Positions 41,057 to 51,684 of a DNA stretch of 64,000 nt are shown here, one piece after another. Location of the stretch: NCBI RefSeq assembly GCF_014648055.1, contig NZ_BMQJ01000003.1:434001-498000 (forward strand), written 5' to 3'. Each line of letters starts with the position of its first letter. The first letter of the stretch is position 1. The notes below the pieces were generated by a model. It was not told the DNA's origin and did not search any database. It worked only from the letters and a program-made list of their open reading frames with translations. The stretch is from Streptosporangium pseudovulgare. GTDB lineage: Bacteria; Actinomycetota; Actinomycetes; Streptosporangiales; Streptosporangiaceae. The translations under genes and the position numbers were made by a program.

Positions 41057-42181
41057 GTGTCGACTGCCAGCCAGCCCGGGACCCCCGCACCCGGCCAGCT
41101 CACCTTCGTGGCGCCCCGCAGGGCCAAGCCCGCGCGCCACCTGGCCGATCTGACCATGGCCGAGCGCCGCGAGGCCGTCGCCGAGCTCGGCGAGAAGCCG
41201 TTCCGGGCCGACCAGCTCTCCCGGCACTACTTCGAGCGGCTCACCGCCGACCCGAGCCTGATGACCGACCTGCCGGCCGCGGCGCGCGACAGGTTCGCCG
41301 CCGCGCTGTTCCCCACGCTGCTCACCCCCGTCCGGGAGCTGACCACCGACGGCGGCACCACCCGCAAGACGTTGTGGCGGCTGTTCGACGGCGCGCTGGT
41401 CGAGTCGGTCCTCATGCGCTACCCCGACCGCGCCACCATGTGCGTCTCCTCCCAGGCCGGCTGCGGCATGAACTGCCCGTTCTGCGCCACCGGCCAGGCC
41501 GGCCTGACCCGCAACATGAGCACCGCCGAGATCGTCGAGCAGGTCGTCGCCGGGGCGCGGGCCCTGGCCGCCGGCGAGGTCCCGGGCGGCCCCGGCCGGG
41601 TCAGCAACGTGGTCTTCATGGGAATGGGCGAGCCGCTGGCCAATTACCGGGCCGTGGTCGGCGCCGTGCGCCGGCTGGTCGAGCCCGCCCCGGGCGGCCT
41701 GGGCATCTCCGCCCGCGGCGTCACCGTCTCCACCGTCGGGCTGGTCCCCGCGATCGGCAAGCTCGCCGACGAGGGCCTGCCGGTGACGCTGGCGCTGTCC
41801 CTGCACGCTCCCGACGACGAGCTCCGCGACACCCTGGTGCCGATCAACACCCGGTGGAAGGTCGCCGAGGTCCTCGACGCGGCCTGGGACTACGCCGCCC
41901 GGACCAAGCGCCGCGTCTCCATCGAGTACGCGCTGATCAAGGACGTCAACGACCAGGAGTGGCGGGCCGACCTGCTCGGCAAGCTCGTCCGGAACAAGCT
42001 CGTGCACGTCAACCTGATCCCGCTCAACCCCACCCCGGGGTCGAAGTGGACGGCCTCGCGCCCGGAGGACGAGCGGGCCTTCGTCCGCCGTCTGCAGTTC
42101 CACGGTGTCCCGGTGACCGTCCGCGACACCCGCGGCCGTGAGATCGACGGCGCCTGCGGCCAGCTCGCCGCCGCCGAGTAG
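41057..42181 (+). CDS. rlmN: 23S rRNA (adenine-C2)/tRNA methyltransferase RlmN
   Basis: 374-residue radical SAM enzyme that methylates A2503 of 23S rRNA and A37 of some tRNAs. The cluster motif is [21 protein letters not shown] (CxxxCxxC). [10 protein letters not shown] is the GEP motif and [12 protein letters not shown] and [16 protein letters not shown] follow. The methyl-accepting Cys is in [28 protein letters not shown] is eight bases before the GTG at 41057; a TTG two codons earlier is too close to that site. Adjacent to cdsA/SUFU as in related genomes. Confidence 0.95.
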   Translation: MSTASQPGTPAPGQLTFVAPRRAKPARHLADLTMAERREAVAELGEKPFRADQLSRHYFERLTADPSLMTDLPAAARDRFAAALFPTLLTPVRELTTDGGTTRKTLWRLFDGALVESVLMRYPDRATMCVSSQAGCGMNCPFCATGQAGLTRNMSTAEIVEQVVAGARALAAGEVPGGPGRVSNVVFMGMGEPLANYRAVVGAVRRLVEPAPGGLGISARGVTVSTVGLVPAIGKLADEGLPVTLALSLHAPDDELRDTLVPINTRWKVAEVLDAAWDYAARTKRRVSIEYALIKDVNDQEWRADLLGKLVRNKLVHVNLIPLNPTPGSKWTASRPEDERAFVRRLQFHGVPVTVRDTRGREIDGACGQLAAAE

Positions 42182-42189
42182 CACCCGCC

Positions 42190-42276
42190 CGGCAGGCCGC
42201 GATCGCCGGCCTCGCGGGGTTCGTCGCGTTTCCGGATCTCATGGTGATCGATGAGATCCAGCGGGCGCCGAACCTA
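42190..42276 (+). pseudogene. Fragment of a DUF4143/AAA_14-type ATPase (Walker B region)
   Basis: Directly after rlmN, in frame with ATG at 42241, the sequence reads RQAAIAGLAGFVAFPDLMVIDEIQRAPNL. The core GFVA-x-PDLMVIDEIQRAPNL is the Walker B and following helix of AAA_14 ATPases (typically GFV-x-LP-x-x-VIDEIQRAPEL). Neither the preceding P-loop nor the following C-terminal nuclease-like domain is present, and the sequence then runs into the antisense permease gene. It looks like a short leftover of a larger gene. Confidence 0.45.
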
Positions 42277-42945
42277 CGGTCTGGTACGGCGGAGCCGTAC
42301 GTAGGCTGCCAGGCCCGCGGCGGACCAGAAGAGGGCCGCGGCGGTGACGGGGAGCAGGACCGTGTCGAGGGCGCCGTCGTTGGCCGCCCGCATCCACGGC
42401 ATGACCGGCACCGTGAACCGGCCCACCGGGGTCAGGCTGACCAGCAGCAGGGCCACGTAGCCGCCGAACAGCGTCAGCATCGAGGCGGCCGGGGACTGCA
42501 TGATCGGATGGCTGGTCAGCGCGCCCAGCGCCGTGCCCGCGCTCAGACCCAGCAGGTGCAGGACGGCGCCGCGCGCCACGTCGCCGGGCGCGGGGGTGGC
42601 GGCGAAGCCGTGCAGCAGCGGCGTGACGACCGCGATCGCCGCGAACATGAGGTTGACCGTGAACGCGGCCAGCAGCCCCGCGCCGATCTCCCTGCCCGGC
42701 CCGTCGGCCGCCGTCATCGAGACCAGCCGCTGCGCCGCCGGTTCGGTGTCGAGCAGGCTGCGCGCGGCCCAGGCGAAGACGACGATCAGCAGGCCGGCCG
42801 AGTCGGCGTAGGCGGACAGCTCCTTGCCGGGCGGCGTCAGCGTCGAGTAGAAGACGCCCAGCATCAGGAGCAGCCCGATCGCCGGCTGGAACAGCCGGTG
42901 GGAGCGGGCGTAGGCGCTCAGCTTGAACCGGGTCAGACGCGTCAA
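42274..42945 (-). CDS. ABC-2-type exporter membrane subunit
   Basis: 223 residues, about six hydrophobic helices (LFQPAIGLLLMLGVFY, SAGLLIVVFAWAARSLLD, AAFTVNLMFAAIAVVTPLLHG, GTALGALTSHPI, MLTLFGGYVALLLVSL, LLPVTAAALFWSAAGLAAYV). With the ATPase gene 34 bp upstream it forms a two-component exporter. GGGAGG is five bases before a TTG at 42945, which gives LTRLTRFKLSAYARSHR, the basic amphipathic start usual for ABC-2 permeases. Substrate unknown. Confidence 0.75.
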   Translation of the reverse strand: MTRLTRFKLSAYARSHRLFQPAIGLLLMLGVFYSTLTPPGKELSAYADSAGLLIVVFAWAARSLLDTEPAAQRLVSMTAADGPGREIGAGLLAAFTVNLMFAAIAVVTPLLHGFAATPAPGDVARGAVLHLLGLSAGTALGALTSHPIMQSPAASMLTLFGGYVALLLVSLTPVGRFTVPVMPWMRAANDGALDTVLLPVTAAALFWSAAGLAAYVRLRRTRP

Positions 42946-42979
42946 CGGTGCCTCCCGCCGTACGGCATGCTCTCGGGGG

Positions 42980-43888
42980 TCACAGGATCCGCCGGGCGGT
43001 GTAGCCGTCGGCGCGGAGCTTCTGCTCGACCTCGTCGGCCTCGTCGGGGTCCACCAGCACCTCGATGACCGCCCGGCGGTCCGTGGCGGGCCCCTGCCCG
43101 GCTGCCCGCCCGGCGTCCCGTTCGGAACCGGAACCGGAACCCAAACCGGCACCGGAGCCGGAGCCGGAGCCGGGGTCGGGATCCGGTTCTGCCGGTCGCC
43201 CGAGCACCCACTCGGTGTCCCGTTCGGAGCCGGGTCCGGGGTCCGGTTCGGAGCCGGGTCCGGGGTCCTGTTCGGCCGGCCGGGCGGCGGGGTGGACGGT
43301 GACCGCGCGGTCGGCGACGAGACAGTGGTCGGCGCCGGGGAACTCCCGGAGCTGGTTCTGGTGGTCGCTGACCACGACAATGCCGCCGCGGGCGGCGATC
43401 TCGCCGATGACGGCGGGGAGTTCGGCGCGGGTCTGCTCGTCCAGCCCGGCGAACGGCTCGTCCAGGATCAGCAGGTCCGGCGGGCCGAGCAGCGACTGGA
43501 TCAGCCCCACCTTCTGCGCGCTGCCCTTGGACAGGTCGCCGAGCGGCAGGTCGAGCAGGTGGACGGCGTTCAGCCGCCGCGCGAGGTCGCCGGCCGCGGC
43601 GGGGGAGGCGCCCCGGACGCGGGTCATGTGGGCCAGGTAGGCGGAGACGGTGAAGGGCTGGCCGGTGGGGAAGACGTCGGGGGCGTAGCCGACGACGCGG
43701 GGCCGACCGGAGACCGAGCCGCGGGTCGGCGGGACGAACCCGGCGAGCAGTCGCAGCAGCGTGGACTTGCCGGCGCCGTTGCGGCCGGTGACCTCGACGA
43801 CGGACCCCGGGCGGAGCGCGAGCTCGACGTCCTCAAGGATCCAGGGGCCGCGGCGGGAGTACCGGAAGGACACCTGGGAGAGCCGCAT
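42980..43888 (-). CDS. ABC transporter ATP-binding protein with Gly/Ser/Asp-Pro repeat linker
   Basis: 302 residues. Walker A GRNGAGKST (36-44), signature-like LSKGSAQKV (119-127, typical of ABC-2 exporters), Walker B LLILDEP (139-145), H-loop VSDHQNQ. Between residues about 205 and 268 lies a repeat tract (DPGPGSEPDPGPGSE, then PDPDPGSGSGSGAGLGSGSGSE). It precedes a conserved-looking end (AVIEVLVDPDEADEVEQKLRADGYTARRIL). The tract is in frame and outside the nucleotide-binding core. ATG at 43888. It drives the adjacent membrane subunit. Confidence 0.88.
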   Translation of the reverse strand: MRLSQVSFRYSRRGPWILEDVELALRPGSVVEVTGRNGAGKSTLLRLLAGFVPPTRGSVSGRPRVVGYAPDVFPTGQPFTVSAYLAHMTRVRGASPAAAGDLARRLNAVHLLDLPLGDLSKGSAQKVGLIQSLLGPPDLLILDEPFAGLDEQTRAELPAVIGEIAARGGIVVVSDHQNQLREFPGADHCLVADRAVTVHPAARPAEQDPGPGSEPDPGPGSERDTEWVLGRPAEPDPDPGSGSGSGAGLGSGSGSERDAGRAAGQGPATDRRAVIEVLVDPDEADEVEQKLRADGYTARRIL

Positions 43889-44013
43889 GCACCGCACCCT
43901 ACCGGGATCATCCTCGCCACGTCCCCGCCGCCGGAATCCGCCCCGGTCGCGGGCCGGCGAGTCCGGGCGGCTCGAAGCCGTCCGGGCGGCCCGGCCCTCC
44001 GTTGAGATCACGG

Positions 44014-44121
44014 GCCGGTGAGGCCGCGCCGCCCGGGGGCGTGCGGTCGGCCGGTGGGGGCGGGTGGCCCGGGGGCGTCCGGTCAGCCGGTGAGGCCGAG
44101 CTGCCCGGCGGCCCGGACTGC
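44014..44121. repeat. 36-bp degenerate tandem repeat spanning the PucR stop codon
   Basis: GCCGGTG-led units start at 44014, 44050 and 44086, exactly 36 bp apart, each followed by a GGGCGT or related block. The minus-strand stop codon of the PucR gene (44083-44085) lies at the boundary of the second and third units; the third is coding. Confidence 0.75.
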
Positions 44122-45561
44122 CAGCCACACCTCGGCGAACGCCCCCGTGGACGAAAGATCCCGGCCGGTGAGCGCGGTGAACCGGCGCAGCCGGTAGGCC
44201 AGCGTGTTGGGGTGGACGTGCAGCGCCGCCGCCGCGTCCTCGGTGCGGCGGTCCCGCTCCATCCAGGTGCGGACCGAGGCCAGCAGGTGGGAGTCGTGGG
44301 CGGCGTCGTACCGGATCACCTCGCCGAGCACGTGCTCGACCAGCGCCGAGAGCACCGCGGGGTCCTCCGGCAGCCACCGCCCGGCGGTGTCGTCGCCGTA
44401 GCGGACGAGCGCCTGGCCCGACTCGGCCGCCCGGGAGACGGCCCACACCGCCTCCCTGCGGGCCACCCGCAGGGACGTCCCGGCGGCGAACGGCCTGCTC
44501 ATCCCGGCCGCGACGCCCGGTACCCCGGCGACGGCGGCGGCCGCCTCGGCGGTGCCGAGGACGTAGCGGTCGTCGCCCCTGCCGAGCATGAGGAACGGGC
44601 GGTCGTCCAGGGCGCGCAGCAGGCCGTCGTCGGACACGCCGCGGACGGCCAGCAGGACCAGCTCGTCGTCGGGCAGGCCCAGCCGGATCAGCCGCCGCCG
44701 GGCCGTGGCCGGGTCGAGCACGTCCTGCAGCAGCTCGGCCAGGATCTCCGCGCCCTCGCGGCGCAGGGTCTCGCGCTCGTGGCGGGTCATGGCGACCTGG
44801 AGCGCGGCGACGGTGGCGATGTGCTGGGCCACCGCCAGCCCGGCCGGGCGGGCGCCCTCCCGCTCCAGGGCGACGAGGAAGCCGGCCGGGCCGCCCGGGG
44901 CGGGCACCGGGAGGACGAACCCGCCGGGGATCGTCGGGGGCGCCTCCGCCGTCCTGGGCAGCAGACCCGGGTCGGGCACGGGGACGCCGGGCAGCAGCGG
45001 GCGGCCCTGCGGCGTGCACAGGTACACCGTGTAGCCGCTGAGCCGTTCCAGGCGGCGGAACAGTGTCGCGGTGCCGAGGTCCTCGGAGGTCATCCAGCGC
45101 AGCGCGCCGAAGACCTGGAGCTGCGCGCCGAGCCGCTGGCGGGCGTCCTCCTGTACGGCCGCGGCGACCTCCTGGGCGACGGCGATGAACGGGACGGCCA
45201 GCGGCACCTCCAGGACCGGCATGCCGCGTTCCTCGGCGGCGGCGAGGAACGCCCGGTGCAGCGGCGGCACGTGGAGCTGGGCCGACAGGGCCAGCGCGGA
45301 CACCCCGGCGTCGTCGAGCCGCTCCAGGTAGGCCCGCTGGCGGGCGGCGGAGCGGGGGATCGCGATTCCGGTCGTCATGATCAGTTCGGCGCCCAGCAGC
45401 CAGGGCGTGGGGTCGTCCAGCTCGCTGACGTGCGCCCAGGACACCGAGCGGCCGAGCCCGGCGTGCCCGGCGAGGACGCGCAGCTGCAGGGCCGGGAAGC
45501 GGATCAGCTCCTCGACGGTGAGCCGGTCGGCGGAACCGGCGGTGTGATTGTGGTCGGCCAC
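44083..45561 (-). CDS. PucR-family transcriptional regulator
   Basis: 492 residues. N-terminal PucR domain (LTVEELIRFPALQLRVLAGHAGLGRSVSWAHVSELDDPTPWLLGAELIMTTGIAIP, about 14-125). A GGDEF-like central region follows, then the C-terminal HTH_30 (SVRTWMERDRRTEDAAAALHVHPNTLAYRLRRFTALTGRDLSSTGAFAEVWLAVRAA). PucR proteins respond to nitrogenous compounds such as purine breakdown products or amines. It diverges from the agmatinase/NCS1 operon with a 140-bp gap containing CAGTAC and GTAC half-sites and a TAGCCT -10 candidate (45631-45636). It is the likely activator of that operon. Confidence 0.9.
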   Translation of the reverse strand: MADHNHTAGSADRLTVEELIRFPALQLRVLAGHAGLGRSVSWAHVSELDDPTPWLLGAELIMTTGIAIPRSAARQRAYLERLDDAGVSALALSAQLHVPPLHRAFLAAAEERGMPVLEVPLAVPFIAVAQEVAAAVQEDARQRLGAQLQVFGALRWMTSEDLGTATLFRRLERLSGYTVYLCTPQGRPLLPGVPVPDPGLLPRTAEAPPTIPGGFVLPVPAPGGPAGFLVALEREGARPAGLAVAQHIATVAALQVAMTRHERETLRREGAEILAELLQDVLDPATARRRLIRLGLPDDELVLLAVRGVSDDGLLRALDDRPFLMLGRGDDRYVLGTAEAAAAVAGVPGVAAGMSRPFAAGTSLRVARREAVWAVSRAAESGQALVRYGDDTAGRWLPEDPAVLSALVEHVLGEVIRYDAAHDSHLLASVRTWMERDRRTEDAAAALHVHPNTLAYRLRRFTALTGRDLSSTGAFAEVWLAVRAAGQLGLTG

Positions 45562-45701
45562 AGGAAACCCCGTCGTAGTTCGTTCTCCCCACAGTACCTA
45601 AACCGTCACAAAGCTCCCAGACTGTACGGATAGCCTGCTCAGAGCCGGGTTCTCCGCGCCCGGCCCCCACCACCCCACGCCTCCCGAAAGGACGGTGCGG
45701 C

Positions 45702-46661
45702 ATGACCGAACCCCGGGGTCCCGTCGACTCCTCCCGCGTCCCCCGCTTCGCGGGACCGGCGACGTTCGCACGGCTGCCGCGCCTGGACGAGGTCGGGCGC
45801 TGCGACGTGGCCGTGGTGGGGGTGCCGTTCGACAGCGGCGTCTCCTACCGCCCCGGCGCCCGCTTCGGCCCCTCGGCGGTCCGCGAGGCCAGCCGCCTGC
45901 TCCGGCCGTACCACCCCGGCCTGGACGTCTCGCCGTTCGCCGCGGTGCAGGTGGCCGACGCCGGCGACATCGCCTGCAACCCGTTCAACATCGGCGAGGC
46001 CGTCGAGACGATCGAGGACGCCGCGACCCGGCTCCAGGAGGACGGCGCCCGCCTGGTCACCATCGGCGGCGACCACACGATCGCGCTGCCGCTGCTGCGC
46101 TCCCTGGCCAGGCGGCACGGCCCGGTGGCCATGCTGCACTTCGACGCCCACCTCGACACCTGGGACACCTACTTCGGCGCCGAGTACACCCACGGCACGC
46201 CGTTCCGCCGGGCCGTGGAGGAGGGCATCCTCGACACCGAGGCGGTCGGCCACGTCGGCACGCGCGGCCCGCTGTACGGCAAGCAGGACCTCGACGACGA
46301 CCGGCGCCTCGGCTTCGGCATCATGACCTCGGCCGACGTGATGCGCCGCGGCGTGGACGAGATCGTCGACGCGCTCCGGCAGCGGATCGGCGACCGGCCG
46401 CTCTACCTGTCGATCGACATCGACGTGCTCGACCCCGCGCACGCCCCCGGCACCGGAACCCCCGAGGCGGGCGGCCTCACCAGCCGCGAGCTGCTGGAGA
46501 TCCTGCGCGGTCTGGCCGGATGCAACCTGGTCGGCGCCGACGTGGTCGAGGTGGCCCCCGCCTACGACCACGCGGAGATCACCGCGGTGGCCGCCTCCCA
46601 CGTCGCCTACGACCTGGTCAGCCTGCTGGCGCTGTCCGGCCCCGCGCGGGAGGCCCGGTGA
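45702..46661 (+). CDS. speB: Agmatinase/ureohydrolase family enzyme
   Basis: 319 residues. Binuclear manganese enzyme removing urea from agmatine or a related guanidino compound (guanidinobutyrate is an alternative). Metal-binding motifs: [23 protein letters not shown] and [52 protein letters not shown] is the family substrate-loop region. CGAAAGGACGGTGCGGC precedes the ATG. The stop overlaps the permease start (GTGA), so enzyme and transporter are co-translated. With the polyamine genes downstream it would turn imported agmatine into putrescine. Confidence 0.9.
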   Translation: MTEPRGPVDSSRVPRFAGPATFARLPRLDEVGRCDVAVVGVPFDSGVSYRPGARFGPSAVREASRLLRPYHPGLDVSPFAAVQVADAGDIACNPFNIGEAVETIEDAATRLQEDGARLVTIGGDHTIALPLLRSLARRHGPVAMLHFDAHLDTWDTYFGAEYTHGTPFRRAVEEGILDTEAVGHVGTRGPLYGKQDLDDDRRLGFGIMTSADVMRRGVDEIVDALRQRIGDRPLYLSIDIDVLDPAHAPGTGTPEAGGLTSRELLEILRGLAGCNLVGADVVEVAPAYDHAEITAVAASHVAYDLVSLLALSGPAREAR

Positions 46662-48238
46662 GCCGGGCGGATCACGCCGCGGCGGGCGCCTCCGACCGCG
46701 CGCCGTCCGTCATCGAGGTCGAGCAGCACGGCGTCGAACGCATCCCGGACGCCGACCGCACCGCCCGCCCGCTGGACCTGTTCCGGCTGGCCTTCGGCGG
46801 CGCGAACACCTTCGCCACGTGCGTGCTGGGCTCGTTCCCCATCCTGTTCGGGCTCTCCTTCTGGCAGGGGCTCGCCGCGACGGGGCTCGGCCTGGTGGTC
46901 GGCGCGCTGATCCTGGCGCCGCTGGCCGTCTTCGGCCCGGTGAACGGCACGAACAACGCCGTCTCCTCCTCGGCCCACCTGGGCGTGCACGGCCGGGTCG
47001 TCGGCTCGTTCCTGTCCCTGCTCACCGCGATCGCGTTCTTCTCGATCTCGGTGTGGTCCTCCGGCGACGCGCTGGTCGGCGGCGCCCACCGGCTGGCCGG
47101 GCTGCCGGAGTCGAACCTGTCGTACAGCGTGGCCTACGCGCTGTTCGCCGTGCTGGTCCTGGTGGTCTGCGTCTACGGCTTCCGCTTCATGCTGCTGGTC
47201 AACAAGATCGCGGTGGCCGCGGCCTCGCTGCTGTTCGTGCTGGGCGCGTTCGCCTTCGCCGGGGACTTCGACCCCTCCTACGCCGGGGCGTTCGCCTCCA
47301 CGGCCGCGCCGGGGTTCTGGCCGTCGTTCATCGGCGCCGCCCTGATCGTGCTGTCCAACCCGATCTCCTTCGGCGCCTTCCTCGGCGACTGGTCCCGCTA
47401 CATCCCGGCGGAAACCCCGCGCGTCCGGGTGATGGGCGCGGCCTTCCTGGCCCAGCTCGCCACGATCCTGCCGTTCCTGTTCGGCCTGACCACCGCGTCG
47501 ATCATCGCCGCCAAGGCGTCGGAGTACGTCGACCCGGCCGCCCCCAACTACGTCGGCGGGCTGCTCGCGGTCTCCCCGGCGTGGTACTTCCTGCCGGTCT
47601 GCCTGATCGCGCTGATCGGCGGCATGTCCACCGGCACGACCGCCCTCTACGGCACCGGCCTGGACTTCTCCAGCGTCTTCCCGCGCTTCAACCGGGTCCA
47701 GGCGACGGTGTTCATCGGCGTGCTGTCGATCGGCTTCATCTTCCTCGGCCGCTTCACCCTGAACCTGACGCAGAGCATCTCCACGTTCGCCACGCTGATC
47801 GTCACCTGCACCGCCCCCTGGATGGTGATCATGATGCTCGGCTACGTGACCCGGCGCGGCTGGTACGACGCCGAGGCGCTGCAGGTCTTCAACCGCCGCC
47901 AGCGCGGGGGCCGCTACTGGTTCACCCACGGCTGGAACTGGCGCGGGATGGCCTCCTGGCTGCTGGCCGCGATGACGGCGATCCTGTTCGTCAACATCCC
48001 CGGCCAGTTCGTCGGGCCGCTCGGCGGCCTCGCCGGGGGCACGGACATCTCGCTGCCGCTGGGCCTGGCCGTCGCGGCCGTGCTCTACCTGGCCATGCTG
48101 GCGGCCTTCCCCGAGCCGCGCGGCGTCTTCGGCCCGGAGGGGCCGCGCCTGGTCCGCTCCCGCGACGTCCCGGTCCCGCCCATCGAGGGACCGGGCGCCA
48201 CCGCCGCGCCCGCCGCGGCGACGACCGCCCGGGTGTGA
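46658..48238 (+). CDS. NCS1-family nucleobase/cation symporter-type permease
   Basis: 526-residue membrane protein with about 12 helices. The start [100 protein letters not shown] is typical of cytosine/purine-type NCS1 permeases. The GTG at 46658 overlaps the agmatinase stop. Coupling to an agmatinase, not to a deaminase, suggests it carries a guanidino compound or polyamine precursor (inference). The C-terminal 30 residues are Pro/Ala-rich. Confidence 0.88.
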   Translation: MSRADHAAAGASDRAPSVIEVEQHGVERIPDADRTARPLDLFRLAFGGANTFATCVLGSFPILFGLSFWQGLAATGLGLVVGALILAPLAVFGPVNGTNNAVSSSAHLGVHGRVVGSFLSLLTAIAFFSISVWSSGDALVGGAHRLAGLPESNLSYSVAYALFAVLVLVVCVYGFRFMLLVNKIAVAAASLLFVLGAFAFAGDFDPSYAGAFASTAAPGFWPSFIGAALIVLSNPISFGAFLGDWSRYIPAETPRVRVMGAAFLAQLATILPFLFGLTTASIIAAKASEYVDPAAPNYVGGLLAVSPAWYFLPVCLIALIGGMSTGTTALYGTGLDFSSVFPRFNRVQATVFIGVLSIGFIFLGRFTLNLTQSISTFATLIVTCTAPWMVIMMLGYVTRRGWYDAEALQVFNRRQRGGRYWFTHGWNWRGMASWLLAAMTAILFVNIPGQFVGPLGGLAGGTDISLPLGLAVAAVLYLAMLAAFPEPRGVFGPEGPRLVRSRDVPVPPIEGPGATAAPAAATTARV

Positions 48239-48351
48239 TCCGTCCGGGCGTGCTCAGGCGTCCGCCCGCCGTACGGCCCGGACCGGCCGTACGGCGGGCG
48301 AGCGCCGGCGGGCGAGCGCGGGGGTGCACCGGGGGATGATCCCGGAGGGCG

Positions 48352-48846
48352 TCAGCGGGTGCCCCAGGAGTAGGTCTGCTTGTGCAGCTTGAGGTAGACG
48401 AACGTCTCGGTGGCGCGGACCGTGGGGATGGCCCGGATCTTGCCGAGGATGTCCAGCAGGTGCGTGTCGCTCTCGCAGACCACCTCGACCATGATGTCCA
48501 CCGAGCCGGCGGTCAGCACGACGTAGTCGATCTCCTTGATGGCCGACAGCTCGTCGGCCACCATCTCCAGATCGCCCTCGCACTTGATGCCGATCATCGC
48601 CTGGCGGGAGAATCCGAGGGTGAGCGGGTCGGTGACCCCGACGATCTGCATGACCCCGGCGTCGAGCAGGCGCTGGACCCGCTGGCGGACGGCGGCCTCG
48701 GACAACCCCACCGCCTTGCCGATGGCGGCGTAGGGCTTGCGGCCGTCCGCCTGCAGCTGTTCGATGATCTGTTTGGAGATCTCGTCGAGGACGACCGTCC
48801 CGTGCTTCGCGTCGTTGTCGCGGCGTACCTTGGGCGGCGTCGTCAT
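48352..48846 (-). CDS. Lrp/AsnC-family regulator
   Basis: 164 residues. HTH part: LDEISKQIIEQLQADGRKPYAAIGKAVGLSEAAVRQRVQRLLDAGVMQIVGVTDPLTLGF. The ligand-binding RAM domain follows (MIGIKCEGDLEMVADELSAIKEIDYVVLTAGSVDIMVEVVCESDTHLLDILGKIRAIPTVRATETFVYLKLHKQTY). It diverges from the aminobutyraldehyde dehydrogenase/Pot operon. A GATTTCGT/ACGAAATC inverted repeat lies in the gap. A likely regulator of polyamine import and oxidation in response to an amino acid or amine. Confidence 0.92.
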   Translation of the reverse strand: MTTPPKVRRDNDAKHGTVVLDEISKQIIEQLQADGRKPYAAIGKAVGLSEAAVRQRVQRLLDAGVMQIVGVTDPLTLGFSRQAMIGIKCEGDLEMVADELSAIKEIDYVVLTAGSVDIMVEVVCESDTHLLDILGKIRAIPTVRATETFVYLKLHKQTYSWGTR

Positions 48847-48966
48847 CCGCGCTCCCTGGCGTCGGTGTTACGGGGTCTGTTACGGGGTCGTCGCGGGCAT
48901 CTCACGCCCTGCCGACATGTTGCGGCTCGCTGCGACATGCTGTCAGTTTTTACTGCTCTGTCAAGC

Positions 48967-49002
48967 GATTTCGTCGCGATTTGGTATCTTAACAACGAAA
49001 TC
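48967..49002. promoter_or_regulatory. Candidate Lrp operator and promoter of the dehydrogenase/Pot operon
   Basis: GATTTCGT (48967-48974) and ACGAAATC (48995-49002) are perfect inverted arms 20 bp apart, flanking TATCTT (48985-48990), a likely -10. The surrounding 48940-49010 is AT-rich. The dehydrogenase start at 49068 leaves a leader of about 70 nt. Confidence 0.5.
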
Positions 49003-49067
49003 CCTTGTCGCGTAGGCTCTCCTCTGTAAGAGTCCCCATAACCAAGCCACCTCACAGGAGGTCAACG

Positions 49068-50501
49068 GTGACCACCCGTCTGCAGAACTATGTCAACGGT
49101 GAGTTCGTGGACGCCAAGAGCGGCCGTTTCTCCGACGTCATCGACCCCTGCACCGGAGAGGCCTACCTGCAGGCGCCGATCTCCGGGGCGGAGGACGTCG
49201 ACGCCGCCTACGCCGCCGCGGCCGCCGCGTTCGAGTCGTGGAGTCTGCTGACCCCCGGCGAGCGGGCCAATCTGCTGCTCAAGGTCGCGGACGCCATCGA
49301 CGCGCGCGCCGACGAGATCAACGAGGCCGAGTGCCGCAACACCGGCAAGCCCCGTGCCCGGATGGCCGAGGACGAGACCCCGATCGCGGCCGACCACTTC
49401 CGGTTCTTCGCCGGAGCCGCCCGCACCCTGGAGGGGCCGACGTCGGGTGAGTTCCTCGCCGACCACACCTCCGTGATCCGGCACGAGCCGATCGGCGTCA
49501 TCGGCCAGGTCACCCCCTGGAACTACCCGATGATGATGGCGGTCTGGAAGATCGCCCCCGCGCTCGCCGCGGGCAACACCATCGTGCTCAAGCCGTCCGA
49601 CACCACCCCGGTCTCCACCCTCAAGATGGCCGAGATCCTCGGTGAGGTCCTGCCGAAGGGCGTCTTCAACGTCGTCACCGGCGACCGCGAGACCGGCGCG
49701 CTCGTGGTGGGCCACCCGACCGCCCAGATGGTCGCGATCACCGGCTCGGTCGGCGCCGGCATGGCCGTGGCCAAGACCGCCGCCGAGGACGTCAAGCGGG
49801 TCCACCTGGAGCTCGGCGGTAAGGCCCCCGTCATCGTCTTCGACGACGTCAAGGATCTGAAGGCCGCTGCCGAGGCGATCGCCACGGGCGGCTTCTACAA
49901 CGCCGGCCAGGACTGCACCGCGGCCTGCCGGGTGCTGGTCCACGAGGACGCCCACGACGAGTTCGTGGCGGCCCTCGTCGAGGCGGCCACCGCCACCGTG
50001 ACCGGCGACCTGTCCAACGAGGACGCCCTCTACGGTCCGCTCAACAACGCGGACCAGCTGGCGCGGGTGACCGGCTTCATCGAGCGGGTGCCCGGCCACG
50101 CCAAGGTCCTGACCGGCGGGCAGCGGGTCGGCGACACGGGGTACTTCTTCGCCCCGACCGTCGTCGACGGCCTCCAGCAGGATGACGAGATGGTGCAGAA
50201 CGAGGTCTTCGGGCCCGTCATCACCGTCCAGACCTTCTCCGACGAGGCCGACGCCGTGGCCAAGGCCAACGGCGTCCGGTACGGCCTCGCCAGCTCGGTG
50301 TGGACCTCCGACCACGGCCGGGCGATGCGGGTGTCGAGGCGACTCGACTTCGGCGTCGTGTGGGTCAACACCCACATCCCCTTCGTGTCCGAGATGCCGC
50401 ACGGAGGCTTCAAGCACTCCGGCTACGGCAAGGACCTGTCGGTCTTCGGGCTCCACGACTACCTCCGCGTCAAGCACGTCATGCACTACATCGGCGAATA
50501 G
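49068..50501 (+). CDS. Gamma-aminobutyraldehyde dehydrogenase
   Basis: 477 residues. Oxidises 4-aminobutyraldehyde (from putrescine) to GABA with [35 protein letters not shown] at the start; [33 protein letters not shown] for NAD; base Glu in HLELGGKAP (about 248); Cys in [10 protein letters not shown] (about 283). CAGGAGG lies six bases before the GTG at 49068. First gene of an operon with potADBC, which follows 26 bp downstream. Similar in motif details to the dehydrogenase at 3596-5002. Confidence 0.92.
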   Translation: MTTRLQNYVNGEFVDAKSGRFSDVIDPCTGEAYLQAPISGAEDVDAAYAAAAAAFESWSLLTPGERANLLLKVADAIDARADEINEAECRNTGKPRARMAEDETPIAADHFRFFAGAARTLEGPTSGEFLADHTSVIRHEPIGVIGQVTPWNYPMMMAVWKIAPALAAGNTIVLKPSDTTPVSTLKMAEILGEVLPKGVFNVVTGDRETGALVVGHPTAQMVAITGSVGAGMAVAKTAAEDVKRVHLELGGKAPVIVFDDVKDLKAAAEAIATGGFYNAGQDCTAACRVLVHEDAHDEFVAALVEAATATVTGDLSNEDALYGPLNNADQLARVTGFIERVPGHAKVLTGGQRVGDTGYFFAPTVVDGLQQDDEMVQNEVFGPVITVQTFSDEADAVAKANGVRYGLASSVWTSDHGRAMRVSRRLDFGVVWVNTHIPFVSEMPHGGFKHSGYGKDLSVFGLHDYLRVKHVMHYIGE

Positions 50502-50527
50502 CCGCGAAACAAGAGGGATAGCCTGGT

Positions 50528-51676
50528 ATGACCGAAACCCAGGCGGATGTGGAGGCGGTGGCCCCCGCCGCCTCCGGCCCGCCTCCGGTGCCCGCCATCG
50601 AACTCGACGGAGTCGTCAAGGAGTACCTCGCCCACGGTGAGGTCGTCCAGGCGGTCAAGGGCGTCACCCTGACCATCGCCGAGGGCGAGTTCTTCTCGCT
50701 CCTCGGCCCCTCGGGGTGTGGCAAGACCACCACCATGCGCATGATCGCCGGGTTCGAGGACCCGTCGCGCGGCACGGTGCGGCTGCACGGCCAGGACGTG
50801 ACCGACGTCCCCCCCAACAAACGCGACGTGAACATGGTGTTCCAGTCGTACGCGCTCTTCCCCCACATGAACGTCTGGGAGAACGTCGCCTTCGGTCTGC
50901 GGCGCAAGAAGGTGCCCGACGCCGAGATCAGACGCCGCGTCGGTGAGATGCTGGAGATCGTGGACCTCGGCGGGCGCGAGAAGCGCCGCCCCCGCGAGAT
51001 GTCCGGCGGCCAGCAGCAGCGGGTGGCCCTGGCCCGGGCCCTGGTCAACCGGCCCCGCGCCCTCCTGCTGGACGAGCCGCTGGGCGCCCTCGACCTCAAG
51101 CTGCGCCAGGCCATGCAGATCGAGCTCAAGCGCATCCAGCGCGAGGTCGGCATCACGTTCGTCTACGTCACCCACGACCAGAGCGAGGCGCTCACCATGA
51201 GCGACCGCATCGCCGTCATGAACGACGGCCTGGTCGAGCAGCTCGCCTCCCCCCGCGAGATCTACGAGCGCCCCGCCACCGCGTTCGTCGCCGGGTTCAT
51301 CGGCACCTCCAACCTGATCAGCGGGACGGTGGACCGGGTCGAGGACGGCTGCGCCGTACTGCGGCTCGGAGACGACGGCCGGGTCCTCGCCGAGGAGGGC
51401 GCGCACCGGGCCGGGGACGCGATCGCGGTCACCGTACGCCCGGAGAAGGTCATGATCTCCACCGACGAGCCCGCGGCGGGCCTCAGCGCCGTGCGCGGCA
51501 CCGTCGCCGAGGTCGTCTACCTGGGTCTGTACAACAGCTACGCGGTGCGCCTGCCCGGCGGCACCGAGGTCACCGTCTTCCAGCAGAACGCGCTCGACAG
51601 CACGAGCACGGCCGAGCGCGGCGACGCGGTCTGGCTGTCGTGGCGGCCGCAGCATTCTTACGTGATCGGAAGTTGA
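50528..51676 (+). CDS. potA: Spermidine/putrescine ABC transporter ATPase PotA
   Basis: 382 residues. Walker [10 protein letters not shown] (60-68), Q-loop [12 protein letters not shown], signature MSGGQQQR (about 158), Walker [13 protein letters not shown]-loop VTHDQSE, and a complete C-terminal TOBE domain ([11 protein letters not shown]...[32 protein letters not shown]). Normal length, unlike the copy at 106-1503, which carries an acidic insert. It follows the dehydrogenase gene by 26 bp and abuts the binding-protein gene. Confidence 0.95.
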   Translation: MTETQADVEAVAPAASGPPPVPAIELDGVVKEYLAHGEVVQAVKGVTLTIAEGEFFSLLGPSGCGKTTTMRMIAGFEDPSRGTVRLHGQDVTDVPPNKRDVNMVFQSYALFPHMNVWENVAFGLRRKKVPDAEIRRRVGEMLEIVDLGGREKRRPREMSGGQQQRVALARALVNRPRALLLDEPLGALDLKLRQAMQIELKRIQREVGITFVYVTHDQSEALTMSDRIAVMNDGLVEQLASPREIYERPATAFVAGFIGTSNLISGTVDRVEDGCAVLRLGDDGRVLAEEGAHRAGDAIAVTVRPEKVMISTDEPAAGLSAVRGTVAEVVYLGLYNSYAVRLPGGTEVTVFQQNALDSTSTAERGDAVWLSWRPQHSYVIGS

Positions 51677-51684
51677 GCCACCCC

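Noticed and set aside
43889-45703. Large N-terminal extension of the exporter ATPase frame
   Set aside because: It overlaps the PucR gene out of frame and is Arg/Pro/Gly-rich shadow sequence; the domain starts at 43888.
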